NCBI GenBank assembly: GCA_013397455.1
Contig: VYZB01000292.1
Location: 342,858 to 406,857 of the forward strand
Direction: 5' to 3'
Length of the DNA: 64,000 nucleotides
Source of the DNA: Crotophaga sulcirostris
Taxonomy: Eukaryota > Chordata > Aves > Cuculiformes > Crotophagidae
The position numbers were made by a program, and so were the translations under genes. Numbering within the stretch: the first letter of the stretch is position 1; the number at the start of each line of letters is the position of its first letter. The notes beneath the pieces are model-generated. The model saw only the letters and a program-made list of their open reading frames with translations. It was not told the origin of the DNA and did not search any database. Positions 39,060-50,880 of the stretch are shown piece after piece.

Positions 39060-39600
39060 AATGTTTCTGTTTCAACCCCCAGTCACGAATTAATGCTTTG
39101 ACCACAGAACGTGCTTCATTCCCTGCAAGCATTCAAGTGCAAATCCTTTCAGACAAAAAACATCACCCTTTAGGATTAACAGCTTCCAGCGTGCTAACCC
39201 CCAACACTCCGCCCAGTTGTGCTCTTGAAGTGGAGGAGGATTTTCTGCAAAGGAATTAAAACACTTCCAGCCCTGTTGACACCCTGAACCAAAGGGCGGG
39301 GGTGGGGTGTGGAGGAAGTGTTACAAGTCGGAGTCTGCTGGAGAAAGTGTGAACAAGCCAATTAAATCCTGACACTTCTGGACAAAGAGGTCTCTTAGGA
39401 AGAAAGAGATTAGCACCTCCTGTTCATCAAGAAGCAGCAGCCGGCCGGGACTGCAGGCGGTGAGGCAGCAGGAGCTTTTCAGGGGCTGTGGGGCTGCCTA
39501 ATCTATGTAAAGTGGCAAAGCAGAGGAATGCGGGCCCTGCTGTCCTCGTGGGAGGAATGGACTCACCACCCATCCCAGCTGGCACTGTGATCCGCTATAG
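39060..39600. promoter_or_regulatory. Candidate enhancer block
   Basis: CAAGTG (39134-39139) overlaps TGCAAAT (39138-39144). GGGCGGGGGTGGGGTG (SP/KLF type) lies near 39294, CCAATTAAATC near 39358, ACAAAG near 39382, and a CpG-containing CCGGCCGGG near 39442. GC content rises relative to the flanks and no repeat is present. Conservation untested. Confidence 0.36.
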
Positions 39601-42079
39601 TCTGCCTTTTTGCAGCTTGAGAGGGGAATAAAGAAAAACAGGTGAGAGGACAGTAGTTTAAACTGCTGCTACACTCTAGCCCCTGCTTGGTCAAGTCATT
39701 TCTGCTTTACACCTAAGTACACCTATTAGTTTCACCAAGAGTGTGGCAGACTTCATCCACCTATTCTGTTGCCCTTTCTTAAAGCCAGGGATCAACAGAA
39801 GAACAACAACAAATACACAGACAGCCACAAGCTCCTCAGGTTTTCAAACAAATTAGAGCCTGGGCATTTGTCCTGGCCCATTATGGATCTAGGGAAAATT
39901 TCACGCTTGGTGAAAAAACACCATGATGCATGCATTAAGACTGTGTTGGATTTAGAACTCTAGAAAGACCCTGTGGCCCTGCGAGTTGGGCTTTTAATGG
40001 TCCCAGTTTAAAAACAAAATCATGATAGTCATGGCAGTGGGGTGTAATATTCCTACACAATGAAAGCATGCAAACCAAACCATGTAAAATGTCTCATTTA
40101 GGACACTGCAAACAAGGCACCTGAAGTACTAGGGACTGCTGAACTTCTTGGACGTGCTTCACTTCCAATCACACCTTCATTCTAAGAGTACAATTCCCAA
40201 TATTATACACTGGACAGGACCCTGTTTTCCCCACAGCAGACTTTTATACACTGCCACGTTGCACTTGTTTCCAGAATGGCACTTGCAAATCTAGACACAG
40301 GTTTAAGAAGGCTCAATAAAACCAGAGCTCTAAGATGAATTACTCCATGTTTACCTAACCAAAGTAAATCGTTAGAACATAAGGCAGTGATGCATTTATG
40401 GGCACAGAAAATACATATTTTGTTTTGTTTTAACTAGAGAGTGAGGTGCTGACAACCTAGCTTTAAAAAAATGGTCATTTTGAGACTTCCTACTCCTCTC
40501 TGCTTTTCCTAATGAATCTAATATGGAAAACATTTTGAAGAACCTTTTCCTTTCATTCAGTTAGTTGCCATGGAGTGCACATGCACATGCACATCCCAAA
40601 ACAGCCATTACCCCGATGAGATTCCGTAAAAAACAGAACCCAAAATTCATACATAGGTTAGTTGAGGACCTTCAAATAAGTGGACTTCCATTTAACTCAG
40701 CTCAACATCCAAAACATGGAATTATCTTCATGTGCTCCAAGTTAGGTGCTGCTTAACTCTTGTGACTGGAGATGTGAGCTCAATTTCTGACCTACGTCTC
40801 AAGTGAACTTTTTACAACTTGACTTAGAAGGGCATATACCATTCCACTGTTTCCTTGAACCCCTCCACACCTCATTCCCTTGCTCTTGACATAATGCCAG
40901 AGAAAGCACAAGGATAGAGAACTGGGTTATTAATTTGAGTAGCCAGGAGGAAGCAAGAAGCCCGAACTGCTAGCTACTAATGAGAGCTGATCGGATACTT
41001 GACATTTTCTGTGGCTATCCAAGTCATGAATTCGTTTGCCTGTATTCACGTTCCTTTGGGGTTCACTTTCCATGAACACTCCAGCCGACCAGTTTCTTGG
41101 CAGGATAAATCTCAGAAGCAGCCAAGTTCTAAAGAAACATTTAGAGAATACTTGCAGAAAAGGAATTTTCAGATTGTCAGACTTGAGTTTCATCCTAGTA
41201 AACAGGTCCTCGGCGTGTGTCCATCCAACCAGGGCACAGAAAGTTTCCACGTTACCAATCCACGCAACAAAAATTAGACAAAATCAATTCATTTCTAGAC
41301 TTAGTGTATTCACACCCAGATGCCCATAATTTGCCAAAATATTAGGTTCTGGAAAACCAGAAGCTATTTACAAAGACGTGACATTTTTTAGAAGAGTCTC
41401 ACCACTGATCTGAGCTCCGTTCACAAACATAAAATATTTTAACTTCCATTCTGTGACTGCAACGTGAACCAGCTTGAATGGTGCGTCACTGACTGGTAAC
41501 CTAGATCTGAAATACTGAAACTTTTGCTCTGTGATACGGGCTCAGACAGATGTAATTTGCATTTTTAACCCTCTATGCCATTGCAAAATTCTGTGTATTT
41601 GGCGATGAAGGACAGAAGAACCACAGGAGACTTTCTGAAGTGGTTGGGACTATATTCTAGGAACATAGAATAAAGAGTCCTACTTCACAATATGGTTGCT
41701 CTTACTTGGTTAACTGGAGAGAAATACCTTAACTGTAGATAACTTCAGTGAACTTAGGCAGTGAAGAAGATAAATCTTCTATGTCAAACCTGAAAAATTC
41801 TTTTAGCACCTGTTTGAAAGCTCTGTGAAGTTAAAAATTATCCTTCCATTAAATCCAAAGACATTGGATTAGGAAGAAGGGGAAGAAGGTGTCCTTCAGT
41901 ATGTACACAACTCCCATAACATAACTTTTTGTCTTTCAGTTGAACCCATGGCCCCCTGTATCAGAGATAATTAAGGAAAAATGAGTTAGTTTGGTCTGCT
42001 CAGTATTTTGATTTAAAACCTTCAAAGTTCTTTTCCTTAGGGTGTGTATTCACTGGGTCTCACTGTGTTTGGGTATTTT
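39601..42079. other. Noncoding stretch, nothing recognised
   Basis: One GCACAT hexamer repeat (three units) lies at about 40576-40595. Overlapping open frames at 40930-41329 (up to 106 codons) have no recognisable protein features. No repeat family was found. Confidence 0.5.
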
Positions 42080-42520
42080 CCCTTCTCCTCCCGCATTTAA
42101 TCACAACATTAGTAATAAAAACAAAAAAGAAATTCTAGCTGGGCCTTGCATGATTTAGGTACCAAGTAAACGCTACTTAACAGTTCTAATTGAAGGTCAG
42201 TAAATCCCCAAGAGATTAAATGAATCCTGCAGCGAGATGTGTAAATCTCGCTGCCTTTTACGGCGTCCCAGCCAAGACCATGCGCTCGGTTGTGCAAGAC
42301 TTAATAAATGTGGTATGCACTTAATCAAAACCATTTTGCCACCAAAGGGGCAGCGGGTGTAAATCACAATTACTCTTGGCACCAAACCACTGGCACAAAG
42401 AGGCCCATCGATGCCAGATATCATCAGGAGCTGACTTCTAGCGCCTAGTTAGCTGTCTGGCACTGCTTGCAGATCTAAATGCCATTTTGCTGCTCAGCAG
42501 GGGGAAATCCAGATGGGGAA
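42080..42520. promoter_or_regulatory. Candidate enhancer block with NFI half-site cluster
   Basis: TGCCA or TGGCA half-sites of NFI type occur at 42337-42341, 42377-42381, 42391-42395, 42412-42416 and 42458-42462. The block also has CTTAATAAATG, CTTAATCAAAACC and AATCACAATTACTC words, plus CpGs in GCAGCGAG, CTCGCTG, TTACGGCG, GCGCTCGG and AGCGCC contexts. A perfect hairpin lies at 42229-42254. It ends with CAGCAGGGGGAAA, a weak CTCF-like word, at 42496-42508. Confidence 0.42.
42229..42254. repeat. Perfect 10-bp inverted repeat, 6-base loop
   Basis: The left arm GCAGCGAGAT (42229-42238) is exactly complementary to the right arm ATCTCGCTGC (42245-42254) around the loop GTGTAA. Each arm carries a CpG. 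Confidence 0.9.
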
Positions 42521-42599
42521 AATAAAATGCTAAAAAGGATAGTGAATGCATAAGGTTGTGCTTCTCTCCATCTCACTCTCTGCTTGCCCTCTGCCAGCT

Positions 42600-42870
42600 C
42601 TCACCCCAATTTAGTAACTATTAATAAGCTAAAGCATGGAGCTTTGGCAACAGCCTAGCTCTTTGCAGCTAAACCTTGTAGATTTAATAATCCCATCAAA
42701 GTTTATGTTCCAAATTGTAATTCAAGGTTTAATAGCTGGTGCACTAAGAATACTCTGGAAAAAGTCTCTGAGAAGTTGGTTTCTTTTAGCCAGTCAGGAA
42801 TGCAGAATGGGCAAAGGAAGAATGAGCCTCTGATGGTTTGTGACAGTCGTTGCCTTTGACCTTTTACCTG
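42600..42870. promoter_or_regulatory. Candidate enhancer block with TCF/LEF-like site
   Basis: ATCAAAG (TCF/LEF core) lies at 42695-42701, next to GATTTAATAATCCC (42681-42694). GTAATTCAAGG and TTTAATAGCTG follow, and a GCCTTTGACC word lies near 42852. The block is repeat-free and lies just 80 bp beyond the preceding block, so the two may be one element. Confidence 0.38.
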
Positions 42871-44289
42871 TGCCTAGGTCAGCTACCAAAGTAGAATTAC
42901 GAGACAAAGACACTGGATTCCGTGAGAATGTAATAATTTACAAAAATAGATCATCCAGCACTTAGCTCCAGTGCTGAAGAAGTTCAAAACAGCTGCAGAA
43001 CAGACAATCACATTTTATCAGAGTTACTATAATAAAGTCTCGATGATGCCAAGCAGCAGGGAAAAACACAGGAGAACCCCAAACAAAGCCATAAAGATCT
43101 CTAATAGATGTAAGACATTGAAACCGCTTAGTATTCGAGCAACAGAACTGGATAGATAGAAGAGATGTAGTGATGGTATTAAGTAGGACAACATCTGGGA
43201 TTCATAAAGCAGATTCAACATCTAATTTGTCTGTAATCTCAAAATCTCTCTGTTCTTTCGTTTCCCAAGGGGCTGATTCTTGTATTTGTTCAAGTAACTT
43301 TACAAGATTTTTTTCATGTCACAGCAGGTGAGATACACATCACCTAGCTTTTCAAATCTTAATTTAAGCATTAATTCTGAGCTAGCCATTGTGAAACAGG
43401 GGTCTTGGATGCATCTGATCAATTTCTTTCAAAAGTAATTCAGTGCTTCACTGTGTTAATTATTAAGGAGCCTATGGTGACTGAAACAGACTAAAAGTGA
43501 TACACATAGGGCAGAGCTTCACAGCCTGCTTCTTCCTGTATGCTTGTACTCTGATCATCAGTAAGTTCATGGGTCTTGATTATAACCTCTACACTAGAAG
43601 TTACTAGATTAAAGATTACAAGATGGGTTGTGACAGAACTGGGGTCAAGCAACCTAAAGAAATCCAAAAGGTTATACTAGTTTTTGATGTCACAAGCACC
43701 TCTGAACTGAACTTACAACCCAAAATACTTGAGTGCCGCTGTTCCTCGCAAAACCATCACAAGATGAATTGGAAATCTTTTGTAATGCACAAGCAACATC
43801 GTATCTCAGCAGTAAGAAATCAATATCAAATCTGCTGAGTTATGTGACTGTGCTGCACATTGGCCCTAGAGGAGAATAACAGGCATTACGAATTATTGCC
43901 TTATGCAAATACTTCACCTGTCTAACAGTGTCTTTTGTGCTGAATACACAAGCACTTTAACTGCTCCACCTCTTACATCTAATGTCTTTATGCACACTGT
44001 TGGATCTAACCAGGATGTGGCTTTGTTTAAGTCACTGAAGGTATTTAATGCTCTGCAGGTGTGCCTTCTCCAGACAAGTGGGGTTAGCACCACAAGCCCA
44101 CACATTCATTCTCCTTCCCTCCTGCCCATGCACCTCCTGCTTCTGTAAAGTTGTTCTTCCCCATCAACACACAACTGTAAAACAGCAGCAGATTTACATT
44201 GGAAGTCCGGAATAAAGGGATTCTCCAGCACCATAGCTGGTGGTCTGGGACAATATGCTCCTCTTCCCCTTAGACAGCAGCAAATAGCT
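42871..44289. other. Noncoding stretch, nothing recognised
   Basis: Plain AT-leaning DNA with short open frames and no repeat family. Confidence 0.5.
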
Positions 44290-44640
44290 AAAAGAACACA
44301 AGTTGTCCTTCCCCTCCTGCTTTCACTGGTTTCCTTGCCACCTGCCTCATTCTGTCACTTCCTCTCTCTTTCCCCTCTCTTGCGGAGTCACAGGCTCATT
44401 CCTGCATTTCCTTCATGCTTGCCCTCTCCTCATCATTCCCTCTTCTAAGATAGTCTCATACTTTTTTCTCCATTTTCCTCCTGACTTGCCCTATGCTGTT
44501 CTTATTTCCTATTCTTTCACACTGTAGTTTCTCTTTCTTCCCCTTCTCTACCTTTTTTTTTGCTCCCTCCTTCTCTCCCCTCCCTTCCCATTATCTTACT
44601 TTTCCCTTTTGCCTTCTTTCTCTCTCTCCTCCTCCCCCAG
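44290..44640 (+). repeat. 350-bp pyrimidine-rich tract
   Basis: The plus strand is dominated by C and T, most purely at 44525-44639 (CTCTTTCTTCCCC, a T9 run, TCTCTCCCCTCCC). It ends in CCTCCCCCAG directly before a CpG-bearing block. The ending looks like a splice acceptor, but no convincing exon follows. It may form a triplex-prone or nucleosome-poor zone. Confidence 0.7.
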
Positions 44641-44830
44641 TGTGCCTGAAGCTTAAGCAGAAAGCGGGCTAGAGCCTTAATTGCTGCTCCCCTGCCTGAC
44701 GTCAATCGGAGATGACATCTCCTGAACACGGAGCTGCAGCCGTCCTTTTGCATATTCCCTCTGTCTGAGCACATCAGGAGAGATGTCACAACCAGAAAGC
44801 TAGAAGCCATCCAAGAAGCAGGAAGCCACA
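44641..44830. promoter_or_regulatory. Candidate regulatory element with full CRE
   Basis: CCTTAATTGCTG (homeodomain) lies near 44676 and the full palindromic CRE TGACGTCA at 44697-44704. The perfect 15-bp palindrome GGAGATGACATCTCC follows at 44708-44722, then GAGCTGCAGC (44731) and TTTGCATA (POU type, 44747-44754). The block abuts the pyrimidine tract. The strict spacing and intact CRE are the strongest reasons for calling it regulatory. Confidence 0.45.
44697..44704. promoter_or_regulatory. Consensus CRE palindrome
   Basis: TGACGTCA is the full CREB/ATF consensus and its central CpG is intact. Confidence 0.5.
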
Positions 44831-47274
44831 GAGATCATCATGAAGCTAGCATGAAACATTGAAGAGGTTGGTAAACCTCGTTTCCACAACGGGTTCTTCC
44901 AGCGCTTTCTGCACTGTTGGTCTCAGGCTCAGAGCATTTACAGGAACTGACATTTCAGAAGTTGCACAGCAATGTTACACCAGGGCTTTTAAACAAAACA
45001 AATGTTTGTGTTCAACTCCATTATGGCTTTGTGGCTCCCTGTGGGAGGGTGGCTTTCCAGCAATTGAGCAAAGATGGTATTGCATAGCACAGGGACACAG
45101 AGTACTTACACCATATCAGACCTAATCTCTGACTGAAAACGAGATGTTCACAACACAGGGGAAAGGAACAATGTAGGCAGCTATGTCAATGCACTCCATT
45201 TCAGGACCTGACACAGGAGCTTCCATGCATGCCTTCCCCAGAAGATGCAGACCATTTGCACTTCAGCCCTCACTCCCACATGGCATTTCCCCAATTACTT
45301 AACTAGAACAGTTACTGCAGTATCCATATCTTCGCTATCAGCTGTTTCTCCTCCAGTCTCTCAGCATTTGCTATCCAGCTCCCTAACCCCACTTTAATCT
45401 TGCAAACACATTTTTCCCAGATCTGCAGTCAAGATCCATGAACTACACAAATGCCAGGACATTGATTTGGTTCACATCAGCATACTAGAGAGAACTTCCA
45501 GCAGTGGCTGCAAGTTTTACCACTGAAACTCCTCCTGTTGCTCATGTAAAACAGTGTTTGAGCTTTGATCCCCAGAAATACTAGGACTAGCATTCTAAAT
45601 TTCACAGGGGAGCATAAGGAAATCCTGATGTCCAAGTGCTGAGGAGTATTTCTTTTATATTGTCCTTTTTTGCACAGGCATAATCAGGCACAGAAATAGC
45701 TGCTGTCATTTTGGCATGCTAAAGTAGCAACTCTGTGTACTTGCAGAGAACAGTATTGCTCACCAAATGAGCACTTTGCAACAATTATAGATTCTATAAT
45801 CCATTTCATGGCTTTCTTAATTCAAAACTTCTTAATATATATTTGATTTCTTCTTCTAAGAGACTGCTATATACCATCCACCAAATGGGAGAGTTGAGTA
45901 GAAAACTGTTGTTCAAACCTTTAATCTTATCTGCGTGCTTATTTCAGAACGCAGGTTCAAATACAAAGGTCTGTCCTGTCCACATAAGCTCAGCGTCTTT
46001 CCTGCGTATTTCTACAATGCTCAAACTCCAAACACGTACAGGAACATGTAACGTGCACTCACATATGCCCTAGCAACTGCATGTGGTTCACATTATATGA
46101 GAGTCTAGAGTGGAGTTTAGAGCAAGAAATATGCTTTATTTGGTGCCTCTGAGAGATTTACTTTAAGATTTCACCTGAAATGGACTGCAATTGTCAAATT
46201 TTTAAAAGCCAAAATAATAAAATTTGGATAATTTAATTCTCTTGTTAAACCATCAAGTGTCAAAATGTCTGTTTCAGTTATCCACCAGATAGTAAGAGTT
46301 TCTTCCATGATTCTCTTCATATTTCATTCCTTTTACTGTTCTACGTTTTCTATTGTATTATCCAGAGGCCATACAGTTAAGAAACAGACCACGTTCTGCA
46401 GGCATAACATTGCTAAACACATACAGATCAGAAAGGGCTCCAGAGAGCAAAGTAAGTATCCTTAGCACCATATTCCATATGAAAACACTGAGCACCAAGA
46501 AAGGAAATCAATGTGCTGTATGATCACAGGCAAGGCAAGAACTCCTGTTTCCTGGCTCACAAGTCACTATTGGTTCTCATCATACAGGCACTGCAAATTG
46601 CTCCACTGCACAGAGACTTGGGACTGAAGCTGGGTTTTGAACGGTGTAAGTTGTTTGTTTGTCCACAGCCACAATTCCCAAGCACAGCTTTATAATGAAA
46701 AATACCTAAATGCAGTTAAAATATTTGCAAAGTATCTACCTATCTAGCCCCTTACTAGCAATTCAATAGCGGTTCTCCCGCACCTTCCCTCTGTTCTGAT
46801 CAGTTTCAGATGGACTTTGCTATTCATAATAAAAATCAGTAGCAGATTTATGCAGTTCTGTTTTACTCACAGGCTTAAGTGCTGTATGTGATCAATAAAA
46901 AAAAAAAAAGGTAAAATTGAAACCCACTACCTGAAACCCAGGCACCTCAGCAAAGCAGGAAAGAAAAAGAAAAATGACTGGGAGCTACAGCAAATCATCA
47001 CCTTTAGAGGCAGTTACAGAAAGCCTTTCACTATACATAGGCCCCACAGAGCTCCATGTGGATCTCCCTGTCAAAGTACAATGCACTGGTAGCACATTCA
47101 GTGTGACTCCTCCTGTGGAGAGTTAAGACCATAAAGGGGGTAGAGATGGTGGGGGTTTCACTGTCAATCATTACTCAAATATTTTTTGTTGCAGTTTGTG
47201 TCCAAGAGCTGGAGCTACAACTATTGTTTCTCATGCTGGTATGGAAATTCTATGCAAATTCCAAAAAGAGACGA
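44831..47274. other. Noncoding stretch, nothing recognised
   Basis: No gene or repeat family was seen. An A-run of about 14 directly after an ATCAAT word lies at 46894-46909. Confidence 0.5.
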
Positions 47275-47314
47275 ACCTACTTACCTACCTACCTTCCTTC
47301 CTTCCTTCCTTTTC
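47275..47314 (+). repeat. (CCTA)n/(CCTT)n microsatellite
   Basis: About four CCTA-type units run into about five CCTT units, which gives the Tyr-Leu-Pro and Phe-Leu-Pro-like translation in one frame. Confidence 0.92.
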
Positions 47315-50300
47315 CTCATCTTCTCAGCCTTGTTCTCCTAACAATGCCACCTTGTAACCTGGCATGGATGTTAAGCCAGTAGACAAAATACAAAAGCTAG
47401 TCTAGGTTACAACTAGTCAGGCAAAAAAAAGGAATTGCTCAGCTTTAGCCTGTATCAACTCCTCAGTCTAAATCAGTACAGAACCTCATAAACAGGCAGG
47501 CTGGGACAATGACAAGGGAGGGATCTTTCCACAGCACTGTTGGCTAAAAAGGCTCAAAGAACTACAGGCTGTGCATGTGCATATGCTTGCACACACATAT
47601 ACAACACAGGCATGCACATATGTCTCAGCTTCAGAGTTCACATAGCTCCAGCTGAAGCTTCTCAACAAGAACTTCCATTTTCATACTCAGGGTGTAGGTT
47701 TTTATTTTGACAGGAGTAACCAAAAAAGGGAAGTGTGAAGACAGCTTAAGAGAAATAGTAATCAATACGACAATCAGTAAGAATGGAGAGACTGTGTTGT
47801 GTACATTATACATTTCCCCTCCCTAAATTCTCTTTCTCTAATTTCAGTGGCACTGCTACAGGACTCCAATTCCATTCCACTACAGAATTCCCTTCCCCAC
47901 TGCTTCATCTGCCAGATCAGGAAGGAGAGATGTGAGCATGAAGTGTCATACTCTCACTCACCTCACAGAATATGATTGCCTGCAACTTGTGTTAGCCTAG
48001 GCTAGAACTTCTTGGGTGAAGACAACAGTGAGGGTCCCTCGACCTTCCTCCTCACCAATATCAGCTCAGCTATGGAAACGAAACATCAGAGACAGTAATA
48101 AGTCAAAGAGCCACCCCAAGCATCTCGAAATCCCTATATTCTTTAATCATTTGGAGAATCCTACTGATCCCCCCGCTCCCCAACCCATCCTAGACCTAGC
48201 CAAGACATTCTCTTTGCAACTTTGGGCAGCTTGTAATCATCAACAGTGAGAATAAAATCAGTTATTTTTTTCTTCCTCTTCTTCCTTGGAGCAGCAAGGT
48301 AGAAAATTAAATTTGCAGAAGCTGCTGAAAAGTGTTGAGATAACACTGTGCAAATCAGATTATTTGTTGTGTCTACTATACATGCGTGTATATCTATCTC
48401 TACGTAAGTACACATACACTCATAATAAACACTTACTTGAAACACAGTTTCTGCTATTCTTTTATAATGTCTTTACCTCTTGGAGCCTGTTAATAGCTTC
48501 AGTTCTATACTCAGAGAGACTTACCTAGTGCATGAGAGATAAGAAGTTGCATTGAAAAAACAAAAATATTAATTCTAGCTGATCATTTTTGCCTGTATAT
48601 TTCCTATGCTCTAGGATTCAAGCAGTCAGTGACTGCCAACTTGACTTGGCCGATGGCTCTGTGTGAGTATCTGATAGGATCCAGATTGCTTCCAACAAGC
48701 TATGCACACTCGTTTGTGGAGAAGCTGTTGAATACCTTGTGGTTGATCACCAGAGATGTTCATGAACCTCCTGCTCTTCTACAGAGAAATCAAGCTAGAA
48801 AAATAAGACCAGACTTGTGGGGGGGGAGGGTTGTGTGGGGTTTTTTGGTATCTTGCTTTTTAATTTTAAAAACAGGCAGCTTTGGTCCTGTACAAATGCA
48901 ACATCACAAAATCAATATATACTATGAAGGAATAATATCATCAGGTGGGGTAAAGAAAAGAAGAGATTCTTTAAATTTCCGTATTATTGACTAAACAATC
49001 AGACTTGAAGACTTGAAGTGAATATCTTTGTATTGAGGAAGGGTGTGCAGGCAGTTGCACACAATAAAACCAAAAAGTTTCTCAGAAATAAGTGATTTAT
49101 TCAGTCAACTCAGCCAGGATGGAAGACCAAGCCCACACAAAGGGATGTTTGTCTGTGATTCAAGCTCATAACTCCTTGCTTACAGTAATAACAAAAGACA
49201 ACATGTTAGTTTAAGAAAGTATCCTTGCTCTCCCCCTGCAGAGAGTCTCTCCAGTCATCACCAACATGATCACACTGAGCAGGATTTGTATCCTGGTGAT
49301 TTGAAACAGTTACATTTCTCAAACCCTCTAAAGGAGGAAGAAAGCAGGAAATTAAGGAATATTGCAGAAAGCAGAGAAAACATATCTGAAGGTCATATTT
49401 AAGCCTAATTTTACAAGATTTTTTTTTGATTGAGATTTTAGAAGGGTGTTAGAGGAAATCCTCCTATGCAAAGATTGAACAGTATTTCTTCAACTGTAAC
49501 AAACCCATCACAGGGGGCTGTACAATTGCTATAGCAGGTCCAAATACAGTGTACTTAATGGAGTGCCTGAACTTCAGCAGTATCCAATAGCTAAGGAAAA
49601 CAGAGAAAAACAGAATTAATCAAGTGAAATTATCAGGCTTAAAGATTCCAAAGAGTAAATGCTAAGGCAGTAATAATCCTTTGCTATGGTAAACTCTTAG
49701 GTTTTAGCATGTGTCAGTCTCTCCACTGCCACTGCTCTGAACTTCCTCAGCCCAGGAGGGACAGGGCCCAGCAGTTAAAAGCACCATTCAATATTAAGTC
49801 CTTGTGGAATTAAGGTAAATTCTGCCATGATACATTTTAGTGCACAGTTAAACTCATGATTCTCCCTTTGGTTTGTGTTTTTATCACAGTTGGAAGATGT
49901 ACTTCTACCCCATCATCTGCATGTGCCATGCTCCTCTCCATTTCCCATTCCTGTTCCCAAACTCCTATACATACCTGACCACTGCCAGATAAAGCTCTGC
50001 TAAAGGACAAGCATGAGGCCACAGTGCAGGTACCAGACTGTCCTTGCCCTTAGAACACATATCCCCAAGAAACATAGCAACTTTTGCTCTCTTTCAACAA
50101 CAAGAAGTATCTGCACCTGACTGACAGAGGATAAGAAATGAGCTTCCAGAGCAGTATTAGAGTGTTAGGGTGAGGATAGCTGCATACCCATGAAGTCATG
50201 TCTGATTGGAATCGGTAAGACAGCATATTGATGTATTCACTCATGCCTGTCTACATGCAAGCTACCCTTAGCTTATTCTCTGAATGTGCTTCTAAAGTCC

Positions 50301-50479
50301 CATTAGTCTCCAAAAAAAGCAACACACCAGACATTGAAGATTCTGGTACTCCTTGAGTAGATAAAAGGAAATTGCCACAAATTGTGCAATCTAATTGCAA
50401 AATACAAACTTCTTAAAAATTTTCACTTGGTGTGAGATGAAGGGTTTCTGATGTTTCCATCAATGGGGATCATGCAAAA
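47315..50479. other. Noncoding stretch with RY-alternating and G-run patches
   Basis: Alternating purine-pyrimidine sequence (potential Z-DNA) lies at 47571-47602. A G8-A-G3 run lies at 48819-48830, followed by TTGTGTGGGG and T6. The open frame 48629-48994 (121 codons) runs through the G-rich part and has no recognisable features. No gene was supported. Confidence 0.5.
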
Positions 50480-50620
50480 TACCAGTCTCCAATCCATCCC
50501 TCTCCTCTCTCTCTCTTTCTTCTTCTCTCCATCCCACTTCCCCACTGCCTCCCTTCTCTTTTACTCCTTTCTCAACCCCTCCCTGTCTCCTCTCTCAGCT
50601 CCCACTGTCCCAGACAGAGC
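50480..50620 (+). repeat. Pyrimidine-rich tract
   Basis: The plus strand is almost entirely C and T from about 50490 to 50600, including a (CT)n core at 50503-50516. As at 44.3-44.6 kb, it sits directly beside a candidate regulatory block. Confidence 0.75.
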
Positions 50621-50880
50621 AGCTAAAGATGTTAGCTGACAGACACAAAAGGCGGCAGAAATCAAATAAAAGGCAAACGCAGCAGTCGCAGGTCAGCCTT
50701 GTATAAATATTTATGCTGGAGGAAGGCTCAGTGCCTGAGTAATGACCTTGTGGCTGGTATTAATAGAGATAATGCGAGTCTGTAAAGACATGCTGCCAGA
50801 AAGAGAGAGAATTTGGAGGGTTATAAATCTCTGCGTCAAGCTACAATGCTAGCTGACCTTTATACTGCTCTCTCTCCTCC
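50621..50880. promoter_or_regulatory. Candidate regulatory block
   Basis: The 12-bp palindrome ATAAATATTTAT lies at 50703-50714. TAATGACCTTG (ROR/NR half-site type) lies near 50739, GGTATTAATAGAG near 50756, and CpGs occur in GGCGGC, AACGCAG, AGTCGCAGG, ATGCGAG and TGCGTC contexts. The block is repeat-free. Confidence 0.35.

Noticed and set aside
44628..44700. Splice-acceptor-like end of the pyrimidine tract (CCTCCCCCAG)
   Set aside because: The sequence after the AG has stops soon in every frame or no familiar peptide, and no matching donor with an exon-like stretch was seen.
46894..46909. AATAAA merging into an A-run, resembling a retrocopy tail
   Set aside because: The signal touches the A-run with no spacer, and no gene-like sequence precedes it. 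Simple repeat is likelier.
47252..47259. Perfect octamer ATGCAAAT (also 43903-43910 and 51771-51778)
   Set aside because: About two are expected by chance in 64 kb on both strands, and these lie in plain DNA.
47571..47622. Purine-pyrimidine alternation as a functional Z-DNA site
   Set aside because: The perfect runs are short (about 16 bases) and interrupted. No regulatory context was seen.
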